Source of the DNA: Pseudomonas sp. RIT-PI-r
Lineage (GTDB): Bacteria; Pseudomonadota; Gammaproteobacteria; Pseudomonadales; Pseudomonadaceae
Assembly: GCF_001297015.1 (NCBI RefSeq)
Contig: NZ_LIGE01000017.1
Location: 124,001-188,000, forward strand
DNA length: 64,000 nt
Direction of reading: 5' to 3'
Below the pieces are notes generated by a model, which saw only the letters and a program-made list of their open reading frames with translations, made no database searches and had not been told where the DNA came from. The position numbers and the translations under genes are program-made. Positions 56,535 to 64,000 of this stretch are shown in pieces. How positions within the stretch are numbered: position 1 is the stretch's first letter; the number at the start of each line of letters is the position of its first letter.

Positions 56535-57803
56535 ATGCGCAAATGCTTCATGCCCCTGTTCAACGGTTTGCTCCGGGCCTCGCTGCTGAGCGTTGCTTCG
56601 ATCGGCACTGCCGTCGCCGCTGCCGGCAATTGCGCCGCGCTCGGCCCTTTGCCGGCGGCCCTGGAAGTCGGCGAAGGTCTGCAACAGGCACTGCAATCGC
56701 CGGTGGCGATCACCCGCGTGGCGGTGGGCGACCCGAAAATTGCCGACGTGCGCGTGACCGGCGATCAAAGCGTATTGCTCACCGGTGTCGCCCCCGGCGC
56801 CACCACGTTGATGATCTGGACGGCCTGCACCAGCGCACCGCGTCAGAGCATGGTGTTTGTGCAGGGCAAGGCCAGTGCGGCAATGACGGTCTCGTTGCCT
56901 GCCACGGACGATCCGACGTTGCCTTCGCAGGTGCAGACCGACATTCGCTTTGTCGAAGTCAGTCGCACCAAATTGAAGGAGGCCGGCACGCAGATCTTCG
57001 GCAAGGGCTCGAATAACTTTCTCTTCGGTGCTCCGGGTACGGTGCCCGGCACGGGCGTAACGCCCGGCGTTGTGCCTTTGCGCAACATCGACCCGCGCAT
57101 CGCTGTGCCGAGCATCCCGTTGGTTAACGACGCGTTCAACATTGTCTGGGGCGGTGGCAGCAGCAAATTCCTCGGCATCGTCAATGCGCTGGAAGGCAGT
57201 GGTTTCGCCTACACCCTGGCGCGGCCGAGCCTGGTGGCGTTGAGCGGGCAGAGCGCGAGCTTCCTCGCCGGTGGCGAAATTCCGATTCCGGTACCGAGCG
57301 CCAACAGCAACAGCTACTCCATCGAGTACAAGGAATTCGGCATTCGTCTGACCCTGACGCCGACCGTCGTCGGCCGTGATCGCATCGCCCTCAAGGTCGC
57401 GCCGGAAGTCAGCGAGCTGGACTACAACAATGGCGTGACCATCGGCGGCACCACCGTGCCGGCGTTCACCATCCGCCGCACCGACACCAGCATCTCGCTG
57501 GCCGATGGCGAAAGCTTTGTGATCAGCGGTTTGATCAGCACGCAAAACGCTTCGCAGGTGAACAAGTTCCCAGGGCTTGGCGACATCCCGGTGCTCGGCG
57601 CGTTTTTCCGCAATTCGTCGATCAATCGCGAAGAGCGCGAATTGCTGATGATCGTCACCCCGCACCTGGTGCAGCCATTGGCAGCCAACGCGCCGTTGCC
57701 TTCGCTACCGGGTGAAAAACTGCGCAACTACGACCCGAACTGGTATCGCCTGTACTTCCTTGAAAACGGCAACTTCGATAAACGCAGCGGGTTATCGCAA
57801 TGA
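56535..57803 (+). CDS. rcpA: Flp pilus secretin RcpA/CpaC
   Basis: The 422-aa outer-membrane secretin has a signal peptide (cut after AVAA), a pilus-type BON/N0-like region (LEVGEGLQQALQSPVAITRVAV) and a C-terminal secretin domain (LVALSGQSASFLAGGEIPIPVP, FGIRLTLTPTVVGRDRIALKVAPEVSELD, FVISGLISTQNASQVNKFPGLGDIPVLGAFFRN). It forms the pore for the Flp pilus. The stop overlaps tadZ by four bases. Confidence 0.95.
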   Translation: MRKCFMPLFNGLLRASLLSVASIGTAVAAAGNCAALGPLPAALEVGEGLQQALQSPVAITRVAVGDPKIADVRVTGDQSVLLTGVAPGATTLMIWTACTSAPRQSMVFVQGKASAAMTVSLPATDDPTLPSQVQTDIRFVEVSRTKLKEAGTQIFGKGSNNFLFGAPGTVPGTGVTPGVVPLRNIDPRIAVPSIPLVNDAFNIVWGGGSSKFLGIVNALEGSGFAYTLARPSLVALSGQSASFLAGGEIPIPVPSANSNSYSIEYKEFGIRLTLTPTVVGRDRIALKVAPEVSELDYNNGVTIGGTTVPAFTIRRTDTSISLADGESFVISGLISTQNASQVNKFPGLGDIPVLGAFFRNSSINREERELLMIVTPHLVQPLAANAPLPSLPGEKLRNYDPNWYRLYFLENGNFDKRSGLSQ

Positions 57804-58990
57804 GCCAGAGCCTGAGTCAGACCTTCCTCGCCATCACCCGTAACGACACCGATCTTGAGTGGTTGCAAGGTGCGCTCGCGCCGCTCGGTCAGGTGGTCAG
57901 CGCCGGAGGCGGCAGCCTTGACGAGTTGCTCGCGCTGGTTGACGTGACCTTCGCCAGCCTGGTGTTCGTCGGGCTCGATCGCGATCATCTGGTCGCGCAG
58001 AGCGCGTTGATCGAAGGCGTGCTCGAAGCCAAACCGATGCTCGCCATCGTCGCCCTCGGCGACGGCATGGACAATCAACTGGTGCTCAACGCGATGCGCG
58101 CCGGTGCGCGGGATTTCGTCGCTTACGGATCGCGCTCCAGTGAAGTCGCCGGGCTGGTGCGGCGCTTGAGCAAACGCCTGCCAGCCGTCACGCCGAATAC
58201 CCAACTCGGTGGTCTGACTGTGCTTTATGGCGTGCAAAGCAACGCTGACGGCGCACTGTTGGCCAACCACATGGCGCTGGTGGTGCAGAAGAGCGGGCAG
58301 CAGACGTTGCTACTCGATCTGGGTTTGCCGCGCGGCGACAGCCTGGCCTTGCTTGGCCTGGAAAGCTCGTTCCATTTCGGCGATGCGTTGCGCCACTTGC
58401 GGCGTCTCGATGCAACGCTGATCGACAGCGCGTTCACCAGTGCCGAAGCGGGCCTGCGCATCCTCGCTTACGCCAGTTCCGACGAGCCGCTGGAGCGCAC
58501 CAGCGCCGCCGAGTTGTACATGTTGCTCAGCGCCTTGCGCCAACATTTCCAGCACATCGTCGTCAACCTCACCGGCCAGCCCGACAGCGAAGCGCTGCGC
58601 ACGTTCGTCAGCCATTGCGACAAGCTGCTCTGGTACACCGATCAGAACGTGCTCGACTGCCGGCGCAACCTTGCCGTGCTCAATTTGTGGCGTGAGAAGG
58701 GCATGAAGCTTGATCATGGCCGATTGCTGATCGACCGCTATCTGCGCAACGTCGCACCGGATTCCGACACCCTCGGCAAGACCTTCGGCCTGGAGGTGAT
58801 TGCCGTGCTCGCCTACAGCCCGGAGATTCGCCTCAACGCGAAAAACCAGGGCGTGACCCTGTTCGAACTGGCCCCGCGCGAAGCCATCAGCCAAAGCCTG
58901 CGCACCCTCGGCGAACGCCTGGCAAAACGTTCCGAAGGCCTGGCCAAACCCAAGGCTAACTGGTTCAACCGCTTGCGAGGCACCTCATGA
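57800..58990 (+). CDS. tadZ: TadZ/CpaE-like atypical ParA protein
   Basis: The 396-aa protein has an N-terminal receiver-like domain (about 1-125) and a C-terminal MinD/ParA-like domain. The deviant Walker A position reads GVQSNADGALLANHM in place of KGGxGKT, so nucleotide binding is doubtful. TadZ proteins localise the pilus machine to a pole. It is coupled to rcpA and tadA through ATGA overlaps. Confidence 0.88.
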   Translation: MSQSLSQTFLAITRNDTDLEWLQGALAPLGQVVSAGGGSLDELLALVDVTFASLVFVGLDRDHLVAQSALIEGVLEAKPMLAIVALGDGMDNQLVLNAMRAGARDFVAYGSRSSEVAGLVRRLSKRLPAVTPNTQLGGLTVLYGVQSNADGALLANHMALVVQKSGQQTLLLDLGLPRGDSLALLGLESSFHFGDALRHLRRLDATLIDSAFTSAEAGLRILAYASSDEPLERTSAAELYMLLSALRQHFQHIVVNLTGQPDSEALRTFVSHCDKLLWYTDQNVLDCRRNLAVLNLWREKGMKLDHGRLLIDRYLRNVAPDSDTLGKTFGLEVIAVLAYSPEIRLNAKNQGVTLFELAPREAISQSLRTLGERLAKRSEGLAKPKANWFNRLRGTS

Positions 58991-60258
58991 GCAGCGAACA
59001 ACTGTTCGGTGGCCCGCAGCGCCACGCGAGCGGCAACACCGACCACGATGGCCTGAAACTGGTGTTGCATCGCTACATCATCGACGCCATCGAAGAGTCC
59101 GGGAAAAACCTGCTGGAAGGCTCGCGGCAGGTGCTCTCGCAGTTCGTCATCGACAAGGTCGCCGAATACATCGCGCGCCTGCACCTGGCGATTTCCCGTT
59201 ATGAAATGGAGCGTCTGGCCGAAGAAATCGTCGATGAGCTGACCGGTTTCGGCCCGCTCGAAGTGCTGCTGCGCGACAGCGCCGTGACCGAGATTCTGGT
59301 CAACGGGCCGCACCGGGTGTTTATCGAACGCGATGGCGTGCTGCACTTGAGTGATCTGCGCTTTATCGATGCGCACCACGTCGAGCGGGTCATGCAGCGC
59401 ATTCTCGCGCCACTGGGGCGACGTCTCGACGAATCGTCGCCGATGGTCGATGCACGCCTGCCGGATGGCAGCCGGGTCAACGCGATCATCCCGCCGATCG
59501 CCCTCGACGGGCCGTGCCTGTCGATCCGCAAATTTCGCAAGGACATGCTCAAAAGCACCGACCTGATGGCGATGCAAACCATTGATCAGGCGATCTACGA
59601 CTTCATCGAAGAAGCGGTGGGCAAGCGCTGCAACATCCTTATCAGCGGCGGTACTGGTACCGGCAAGACCACGCTGCTGAACATTCTCAGCCAGTTGATC
59701 AATCCGCATGAGCGGCTGGTGACCATCGAAGACGTCGCCGAATTGCAGCTCGGCCACCCACACGTCGTGCGCCTGGAAACCCGTCCGCCGAATGCCGAGG
59801 GCCACGGCGAGGTGAAGGCCAGTGACCTGATCCGCAACGCCCTGCGCATGCGCCCCGACCGGATCATCCTCGGTGAGATTCGCGGCGTCGAAGTGGTCGA
59901 TGTGCTGACCGCGATGAACACCGGCCACGACGGTTCGATGAGCACCGTGCACGCCAACAACGCGCAAGACGCCTTGCTGCGCCTGGAAACCCTGGTCGGC
60001 CTGACCGGCCGCACCATTGCCGAACGCACGTTGCGGCAGATGATCTGCGCCGCCCTCGACGTGGTGATTCAACTGACGCGAATGCCCGACGGACGCCGCT
60101 GCGTCAGCGAAGTGGTGGAAGTGGTCGGCGTACGCGAGGACGTCTACGTCACCAACACGTTGTTCCGCCTCGACCGGCGCACCGGCTTCGGCTTTCTGCG
60201 CGAAGCGGTCAACCCGGCGGGCGACAAGCTGCGTCGCGAATCGACGCTCGCGCACTGA
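58987..60258 (+). CDS. tadA: Tad pilus assembly ATPase TadA/CpaF
   Basis: The 423-aa secretion ATPase has Walker A GGTGTGKTTLLN (K227), an Asp box (VTIEDVAELQL), Walker B (RPDRIILGEIRG) and a His box (GHDGSMSTVHANN). It powers assembly, and possibly retraction, of Flp pili from the cytoplasmic face. Length and motifs are complete. Confidence 0.97.
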   Translation: MSSEQLFGGPQRHASGNTDHDGLKLVLHRYIIDAIEESGKNLLEGSRQVLSQFVIDKVAEYIARLHLAISRYEMERLAEEIVDELTGFGPLEVLLRDSAVTEILVNGPHRVFIERDGVLHLSDLRFIDAHHVERVMQRILAPLGRRLDESSPMVDARLPDGSRVNAIIPPIALDGPCLSIRKFRKDMLKSTDLMAMQTIDQAIYDFIEEAVGKRCNILISGGTGTGKTTLLNILSQLINPHERLVTIEDVAELQLGHPHVVRLETRPPNAEGHGEVKASDLIRNALRMRPDRIILGEIRGVEVVDVLTAMNTGHDGSMSTVHANNAQDALLRLETLVGLTGRTIAERTLRQMICAALDVVIQLTRMPDGRRCVSEVVEVVGVREDVYVTNTLFRLDRRTGFGFLREAVNPAGDKLRRESTLAH

Positions 60259-60268
60259 GGGCCACGGC

Positions 60269-61153
60269 ATGCTCAAACCGCTGCTGCTGATCGTGATTTG
60301 CCTGACGCTGCTGGGGTTGTCACTGCGTCTGTTCTACAACGGCTGGCGTCAGGGCGGGACCGAGCGCGTGATCGATCGGTTGAATCAAGGACAGCCGCAA
60401 CTGGCGGTGGAAGCGCCGCACTGGGTCGGCCTTGAACGGGCGTTTTTACGTGCCGGCCTCGGTCGGCCGACGGAGCGAATCGGCCTGTGGATGCTGTTGT
60501 GGGCGTTCGGCGTGCTGACCGGTTTCGCCCTCGCCGGAGTGATCGGTTTGTTGGTGTTGCTCGTTGTCCCGCCGCTGGCTTTGCGCCTGTTTGTCAGTTG
60601 GCGCTATCAACGTCGGCTGCGGCGGATGATCGAACAATTGCCGCAACTGCTCGATTACACCGTGCGCAGTTTGAAGTCCGGACGCACCCTCGCCGATGCC
60701 GTACTGGGCGGCATCGAGACCAGCGAAGATCCATTGAAAAATGCCATGGGCCGGGTGCAGCGCAACGTGCAGTTGGGCGTGAGTCTGCCGGATGCGGTGT
60801 CGGATCTGGCCGAGCTGTACGAACGTGATGAATTTCGCCTGTTCGCCCTCGGCCTCAAGGTCAATCACCGTTACGGCGGCAACGCCAGCGAGCTGCTGGA
60901 GAACCTGATCAAGATGATTCGCGAACGCGATCAGGCCTCGCGTCAGTTACGGGCGATGACCGGCGAAACCCGCCTCACCGCGTGGGTCCTGGGTTTGCTG
61001 CCGATTGCCATGGCCGGGTATTTCCTGATGGCCAATCCGATCTATCTGGTCGCCATGTGGCATGACCCCTCCGGGCAGCGGATGCTGGCCACGGCGTTCG
61101 GCATGCAGGTGATCGGCAGTCTGTTGCTCTGGCGGATGTTGCGCAGCCTATGA
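60269..61153 (+). CDS. tadB: Tad pilus inner-membrane platform protein TadB
   Basis: The 294-aa protein is a GspF/TadB-type membrane protein. It has an N-terminal anchor, a hydrophobic pair (LLWAFGVLTGFALAGVIGLLVLLVVPPLAL), a cytoplasmic T2SSF domain (LPQLLDYTVRSLKSGRTLADAVLGGIE, LFALGLKVNHRYGGNASELLENL) and two C-terminal helices. With TadC it forms the platform on which TadA acts. The ATGA overlap links it to tadC. Confidence 0.95.
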   Translation: MLKPLLLIVICLTLLGLSLRLFYNGWRQGGTERVIDRLNQGQPQLAVEAPHWVGLERAFLRAGLGRPTERIGLWMLLWAFGVLTGFALAGVIGLLVLLVVPPLALRLFVSWRYQRRLRRMIEQLPQLLDYTVRSLKSGRTLADAVLGGIETSEDPLKNAMGRVQRNVQLGVSLPDAVSDLAELYERDEFRLFALGLKVNHRYGGNASELLENLIKMIRERDQASRQLRAMTGETRLTAWVLGLLPIAMAGYFLMANPIYLVAMWHDPSGQRMLATAFGMQVIGSLLLWRMLRSL

Positions 61154-62040
61154 CCACGCCCTTGATGATCAGCGCGCTGTTACTGCTCGGCGCTGCCGCG
61201 TTGCTCCTGACCAGTCTGCTGGAGCAGCGTCGGCGGGCGCGGCAGATCAGTCGTCGACTGGAGGGCGACCTGATCCGCGAGAACCGTTTCGGCAACCTGT
61301 TGCAAGTGCTCGGCGACAGCAAGGTCGGTCAGCACAGCGTCAAACTCGACAATGAAACCCAGTCGCTGCTCAACCGCCTCGGCTGGCGCAGTGCGCGTCA
61401 GCGTTCGCTTTTCGCAGCCTGTCAGATCGGCTCGCCACTGTTGCTGCTGGCGCTGACGCTGCTGCTGCAATCGGTGTTTTTTCCTGCTGTGGAAAAACAA
61501 TGGATCGCACCGTTGTTCGCCCTCGGCGTCGGCTATCTGTTGCCCAAACGTCTGCTGGTGATCGCCGTGACGCGTCGGCAAAAACAACTGGCCAGCGAGA
61601 TCGGCACGTTCATTCCGCTGCTGCGCATTCTTTTCGAATCAGGCATGGCCGTGGAGCAGGCGTTGCGCGTGCTCAGTCATGAAGGTCAGGCACTGTTGCC
61701 AGTGCTGACGTACGAATTGCGCCTGGTGCTGAGTCGCGTTGACTCCGGCCTGGAACTGGGCGAGGAGCTGAACAAGGCCACGCAGTTATTGGCGGTGGAT
61801 GAGTTCACCGACACCTGCGTGATTCTTCAGCAGTTGCTGTATCAGGGCGGCGGCGCGATGAAGTCGTTGCTGGCGCTCAAGCAACTGCTTGATGACCGGC
61901 GCCTGACGCGCCTGCAGGAATACATCTCCAAGATGTCCGCAAAAATGTCCGTCGTGATGATGCTGTTTCTCTTCCCGGCGTTATTGATTGTCCTGGCCGG
62001 CCCGGGCTTCACTGCCCTGGCGAAGGCGTTGGGAGCCTAG
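61150..62040 (+). CDS. tadC: Tad pilus inner-membrane platform protein TadC
   Basis: The 296-aa protein is a second T2SSF-domain protein. It has a membrane start (LLLGAAALLLTSLLEQRRRARQI), a central hydrophobic pair, a T2SSF core (FIPLLRILFESGMAVEQALRVLSHE, DEFTDTCVILQQLLYQGGGAMKSLL) and a final helix (SVVMMLFLFPALLIVLAGPGF). It is the usual partner of TadB. Confidence 0.95.
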   Translation: MTTPLMISALLLLGAAALLLTSLLEQRRRARQISRRLEGDLIRENRFGNLLQVLGDSKVGQHSVKLDNETQSLLNRLGWRSARQRSLFAACQIGSPLLLLALTLLLQSVFFPAVEKQWIAPLFALGVGYLLPKRLLVIAVTRRQKQLASEIGTFIPLLRILFESGMAVEQALRVLSHEGQALLPVLTYELRLVLSRVDSGLELGEELNKATQLLAVDEFTDTCVILQQLLYQGGGAMKSLLALKQLLDDRRLTRLQEYISKMSAKMSVVMMLFLFPALLIVLAGPGFTALAKALGA

Positions 62041-62050
62041 AGGGATCGTG

Positions 62051-62740
62051 ATGAAAGCAATGATTGCAGGTGCCTGTTTTCTGCTGCTCGGAGGTTGTGC
62101 CAACACCGGGCAAACGCCGTGGGATGCGCTGACCAATTCCGCCAGTTGTGCCAAGTTGAGCTCCGATCAACAACTGTCGCTGAACCTGGCCGACGACATG
62201 GCCAACGACGGTAAACTGCACGCCAGCCTCGCCAACCTGCAAAGCCTGCCGGACAACATTGCCGACGTGCGTCTGCGCAAGGCCAAGGTCTATCGCTTGC
62301 TCGGGCGCAGCGAGGCCGAGCCACTGTATCGCAGCCTGCTCGGTTCGTGTCTGGCGGCCGAAGCCGAGCACGGTCTGGGGCAACTCGCTGCGGCCAAATC
62401 CGATTACGGTCAGGCGCAGGCGCATTTGCAACGCGCCGCGCGGCTGGCACCTACCGACGAAAAAATCCGCAATGACCTCGGTGTGGTTTACCTCAATCAA
62501 CTGCGCCTTGAAGATGCGCGCTTCGAGTTTCTCACCGCCATGGAGCTCAAGCAGAGTGATCAGTTGGCGGCGCTGAATCTGGTGACTCTGTTGTTGTATC
62601 AGGACGACTGGAGTCGTGCGGCTGAACTGGTTAGTCGGCTTGGCCTTAGCCCGGCGCAATTCAGCGAGGCGCAGGGGCGTGCGGAGAAACTCAAGCTGCC
62701 GAACCGGTCCACCGTTGCCGTTACGGCGATGCTCAAGTAG
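62051..62740 (+). CDS. tadD: TadD-like TPR lipoprotein (pilotin)
   Basis: The 229-aa protein starts at ATG 62051 (AGGGA upstream; a longer frame exists but overlaps tadC). It has lipobox LLLGGC and about three tetratricopeptide repeats (e.g. AEHGLGQLAAAKSDYGQAQAHLQRA and NDLGVVYLNQLRLEDARFEFL). TadD lipoproteins assist secretin assembly in the outer membrane. Confidence 0.92.
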   Translation: MKAMIAGACFLLLGGCANTGQTPWDALTNSASCAKLSSDQQLSLNLADDMANDGKLHASLANLQSLPDNIADVRLRKAKVYRLLGRSEAEPLYRSLLGSCLAAEAEHGLGQLAAAKSDYGQAQAHLQRAARLAPTDEKIRNDLGVVYLNQLRLEDARFEFLTAMELKQSDQLAALNLVTLLLYQDDWSRAAELVSRLGLSPAQFSEAQGRAEKLKLPNRSTVAVTAMLK

Positions 62741-62748
62741 GGGGCGCG

Positions 62749-63030
62749 ATGATGAAAGCTATCCTTGTCTGTCTTGGTTTGTTCGCTGTGCCGCTGATCA
62801 GCCATGCCATTGATGCGGGTCCGGCTTCGGCGCAGCAGCAGGAAACCGAGGGCTGGTTGCAATTGCAGGCGCGTAACAAGGTTGCTTCGCCGACCCTGCA
62901 GACGTTGACCCCGGCGGAACGGGAGTTGGTCATGCAGCGGTGGTTGAAAAGTTATCAGCATGAGATACCGGAGTTTTTTGATCAGGAGCAGGGGGGTAAG
63001 GTTGATAGTGGTTCGGGGGGGGGTGGTTGA
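62749..63030 (+). CDS. DUF3613 family small secreted protein
   Basis: The 93-aa protein has a signal peptide (MMKAILVCLGLFAVPLISHA) and a short helical body (QQETEGWLQLQARNKVASPT, ERELVMQRWLKSYQHEIPEFF), ending in a Gly/Ser tail (SGSGGGG). It is the last gene of the tad operon, nine bases after tadD, and corresponds to the small genes seen at this place in other Pseudomonas tad loci. The role is unknown. Confidence 0.82.
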   Translation: MMKAILVCLGLFAVPLISHAIDAGPASAQQQETEGWLQLQARNKVASPTLQTLTPAERELVMQRWLKSYQHEIPEFFDQEQGGKVDSGSGGGG

Positions 63031-63097
63031 TTGCCTGTAGGAGCTGCCGAAGGCTGCGATCTTTGCTCTTTTTGTAGGGGAACCGAGTACATGTCCG

Positions 63098-63396
63098 TTG
63101 CTGCGGTCACGGCCGCTCAGGGTTCCGCCCTTACGGCGGGTCACTTTTTCCAGACGCCGAAAAAGTAACCAAAAAGGCTTGCTCCTACGTACGGCCCGCT
63201 CGCTAGAGCTCGGGGTTCCTTCGCTCCGGGATCGATCCGGGGGGCATCGCCTACGGTTTGCTTCGCTGCACCTCCTCTCGATGTGTTTGGCTGCGCCAAA
63301 CGGTCGCTGCGCTCCCACCCCCGGATCAACCCCTCCACTCAGCCTTCCGACGTCGCCCGTGGATCAAGATCAAAAGCGAGGCGAGCTGACACTCGG
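63098..63396. repeat. Long Pseudomonas intergenic repeat element (about 300 bp)
   Basis: The stretch contains GGTCACTTTTTCCAGACGCC followed by GAAAAAGTAACC and AAAAGGCTTGCTCC, and further GC-rich palindromic parts (e.g. TTTGGCTGCGCCAAACGG). I recognise it as a sequence repeated at many intergenic places in fluorescens-group genomes. It has no convincing coding potential. A lone family-1 REP half (63036-63066) lies just before it. Confidence 0.6.
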
Positions 63397-63419
63397 CCTA
63401 TTGGCTGACTTCACTCAAT

Positions 63420-63600
63420 CTCTGTGGGAGCTGGCTTGCCAGCGATGGCGGCCTGACAGCCGACCAATCTCCAACTGATGTACCCGATCCACCTGTAGGA
63501 GTGAGCCTGCTCGCGATGGCGCCTGCCAGCCAACCCATTTCTTGCAGGCAGCATGCAATTCCTGTGGGAGCTGGTCTGCCAGAAATGCCACCCTGACACC
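63420..63600. repeat. Cluster of single REP-like units
   Basis: Three related units in direct orientation: TGTGGGAGCTGGCTTGCCAG at about 63422, TGTAGGAGTGAGCCTGCTCG at about 63496 and TGTGGGAGCTGGTCTGCCAG at about 63562. The first and third represent a third REP variant. No gene lies among them. Confidence 0.8.
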
Positions 63601-63715
63601 CAACCGTTCTCCACTGATGTACACGGCGCTGGCGATTCAGCAAATCGTCATGCTCGCCGAACTGGCAGTGAGCCGCGCACTCGACCGGATTGACCCACAA
63701 TCCTGAACCACCCCT

Positions 63716-63799
63716 GTAGGAGCTGCCGCAGGCTGCGATCTTTTGATCTGGCTTTTTAAAAACCAACATCAAAAGATCGCAGCCTGCGGCAGCTCCTAC
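63716..63799. repeat. REP palindrome pair, family 1
   Basis: GTAGGAGCTGCCGCAGGCTG at 63716 and its inverted copy ending at 63799 flank a short A/T-rich loop. Apart from repeats, the 970 bases 63031-64000 contain no gene I can support. Confidence 0.9.
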
Positions 63800-63856
63800 A
63801 TTGGGCGCGGTCATTGTGGGAGCCGTTCTGAAGGCCCTGGAATAAGGTCGTGAAAA

Positions 63857-63900
63857 TTGACGCCATCATTCTGACATTTTAGTAGTGTCGAAATGATGGC
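63857..63900 (+). promoter_or_regulatory. Candidate sigma-70 promoter overlapped by a dyad
   Basis: TTGACG at 63857-63862 and TAGTAG at 63880-63885 are 17 bases apart. GCCATCATT (63862-63870) and AATGATGGC (63892-63900) form a perfect 9-bp dyad that brackets the -10 region. It would drive a gene starting beyond the right edge. An 8-codon frame (63951-63977, ATG after GGTAGGG) lies in the presumed leader. Confidence 0.4.
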
Positions 63901-64000
63901 TCGTGTACATTCCCCGCGCCCGAACCAGGCCAACTGGAGGGTCGGTAGGGATGCCAGTTGAATGTGAGCCCTGCTGAAACTGTTTCATAAAGTTTTGGAA

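Noticed and set aside
63098..63478. 126-residue plus-strand frame in the right-hand repeat region
   Set aside because: It lies within the dispersed repeat element, lacks a ribosome-binding site and shows no family features.

Overview
The window is chromosomal DNA from a Pseudomonas of the fluorescens lineage. The evidence is the gene order retS-purD-purH-fis-dusB-(DUF3426)-prmA-accC-accB-aroQ-ctpL-gcbA ... DUF2333-Nudix-SUI1-speA, which matches the P. aeruginosa PAO1 order around PA4856 to PA4839 as I remember it. High G+C coding DNA and two families of Pseudomonas REP palindromes (cores GTAGGAGCTGCCGCAGGCTG and GTAGGAGTGAGCCTGCTCGC) agree with this. I saw no rRNA, tRNA, CRISPR array or insertion sequence.

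Region 1 (1-15981) is a toxin island. It holds two tandem, clearly paralogous giant toxins related to large clostridial toxins (TcdA/TcdB). The first is cut by the left edge of the window. The second (2334 aa) keeps the N-terminal glycosyltransferase residues and the TcdA/TcdB-type pore-forming region. Where TcdB has its C80 autoprotease, this protein has a papain-like Cys-His-Asp module, and I see no CROP repeats at its C-terminus. Downstream, past a divergent marC gene, lie three small genes (13789-15981) that are paralogues of one another and that I cannot assign to a known family. The tandem toxins plus this trio are the best candidate for an undescribed system here. The island abuts retS, the hybrid kinase that controls the switch between acute and chronic virulence.

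Region 2 (16004-32253, minus strand) is core metabolism and signalling: retS, purine synthesis (purD, purH), dusB-fis, a DUF3426 protein, prmA, accBC, aroQ, a CtpL-like chemoreceptor and a GcbA-like diguanylate cyclase.

Region 3 (32575-47652) is core DNA (DUF2333, Nudix, SUI1, speA, a MATE pump, a MazG-like enzyme, cmoM, two DUF4136 lipoproteins) interrupted by two orphan type VI secretion modules. One is DUF2515-like protein / membrane-anchored protein / Hcp / small protein (32575-35400). The other is a short VgrG / DUF4123 adaptor / lipoprotein esterase (40213-43271). No T6SS core genes are present.

Region 4 (47911-63030) is a complete Flp/Tad type IVb pilus locus with its PprA-PprB two-component regulator. 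It contains tadG, pprA, a TadE/F pseudopilin, the prepilin peptidase fppA, pprB, a stand-alone receiver protein and the flp pilin, then rcpC-rcpA-tadZ-tadA-tadB-tadC-tadD-DUF3613 as a tightly packed operon. The last 970 bases are non-coding repeat-rich DNA ending in a candidate promoter with an overlapping dyad.
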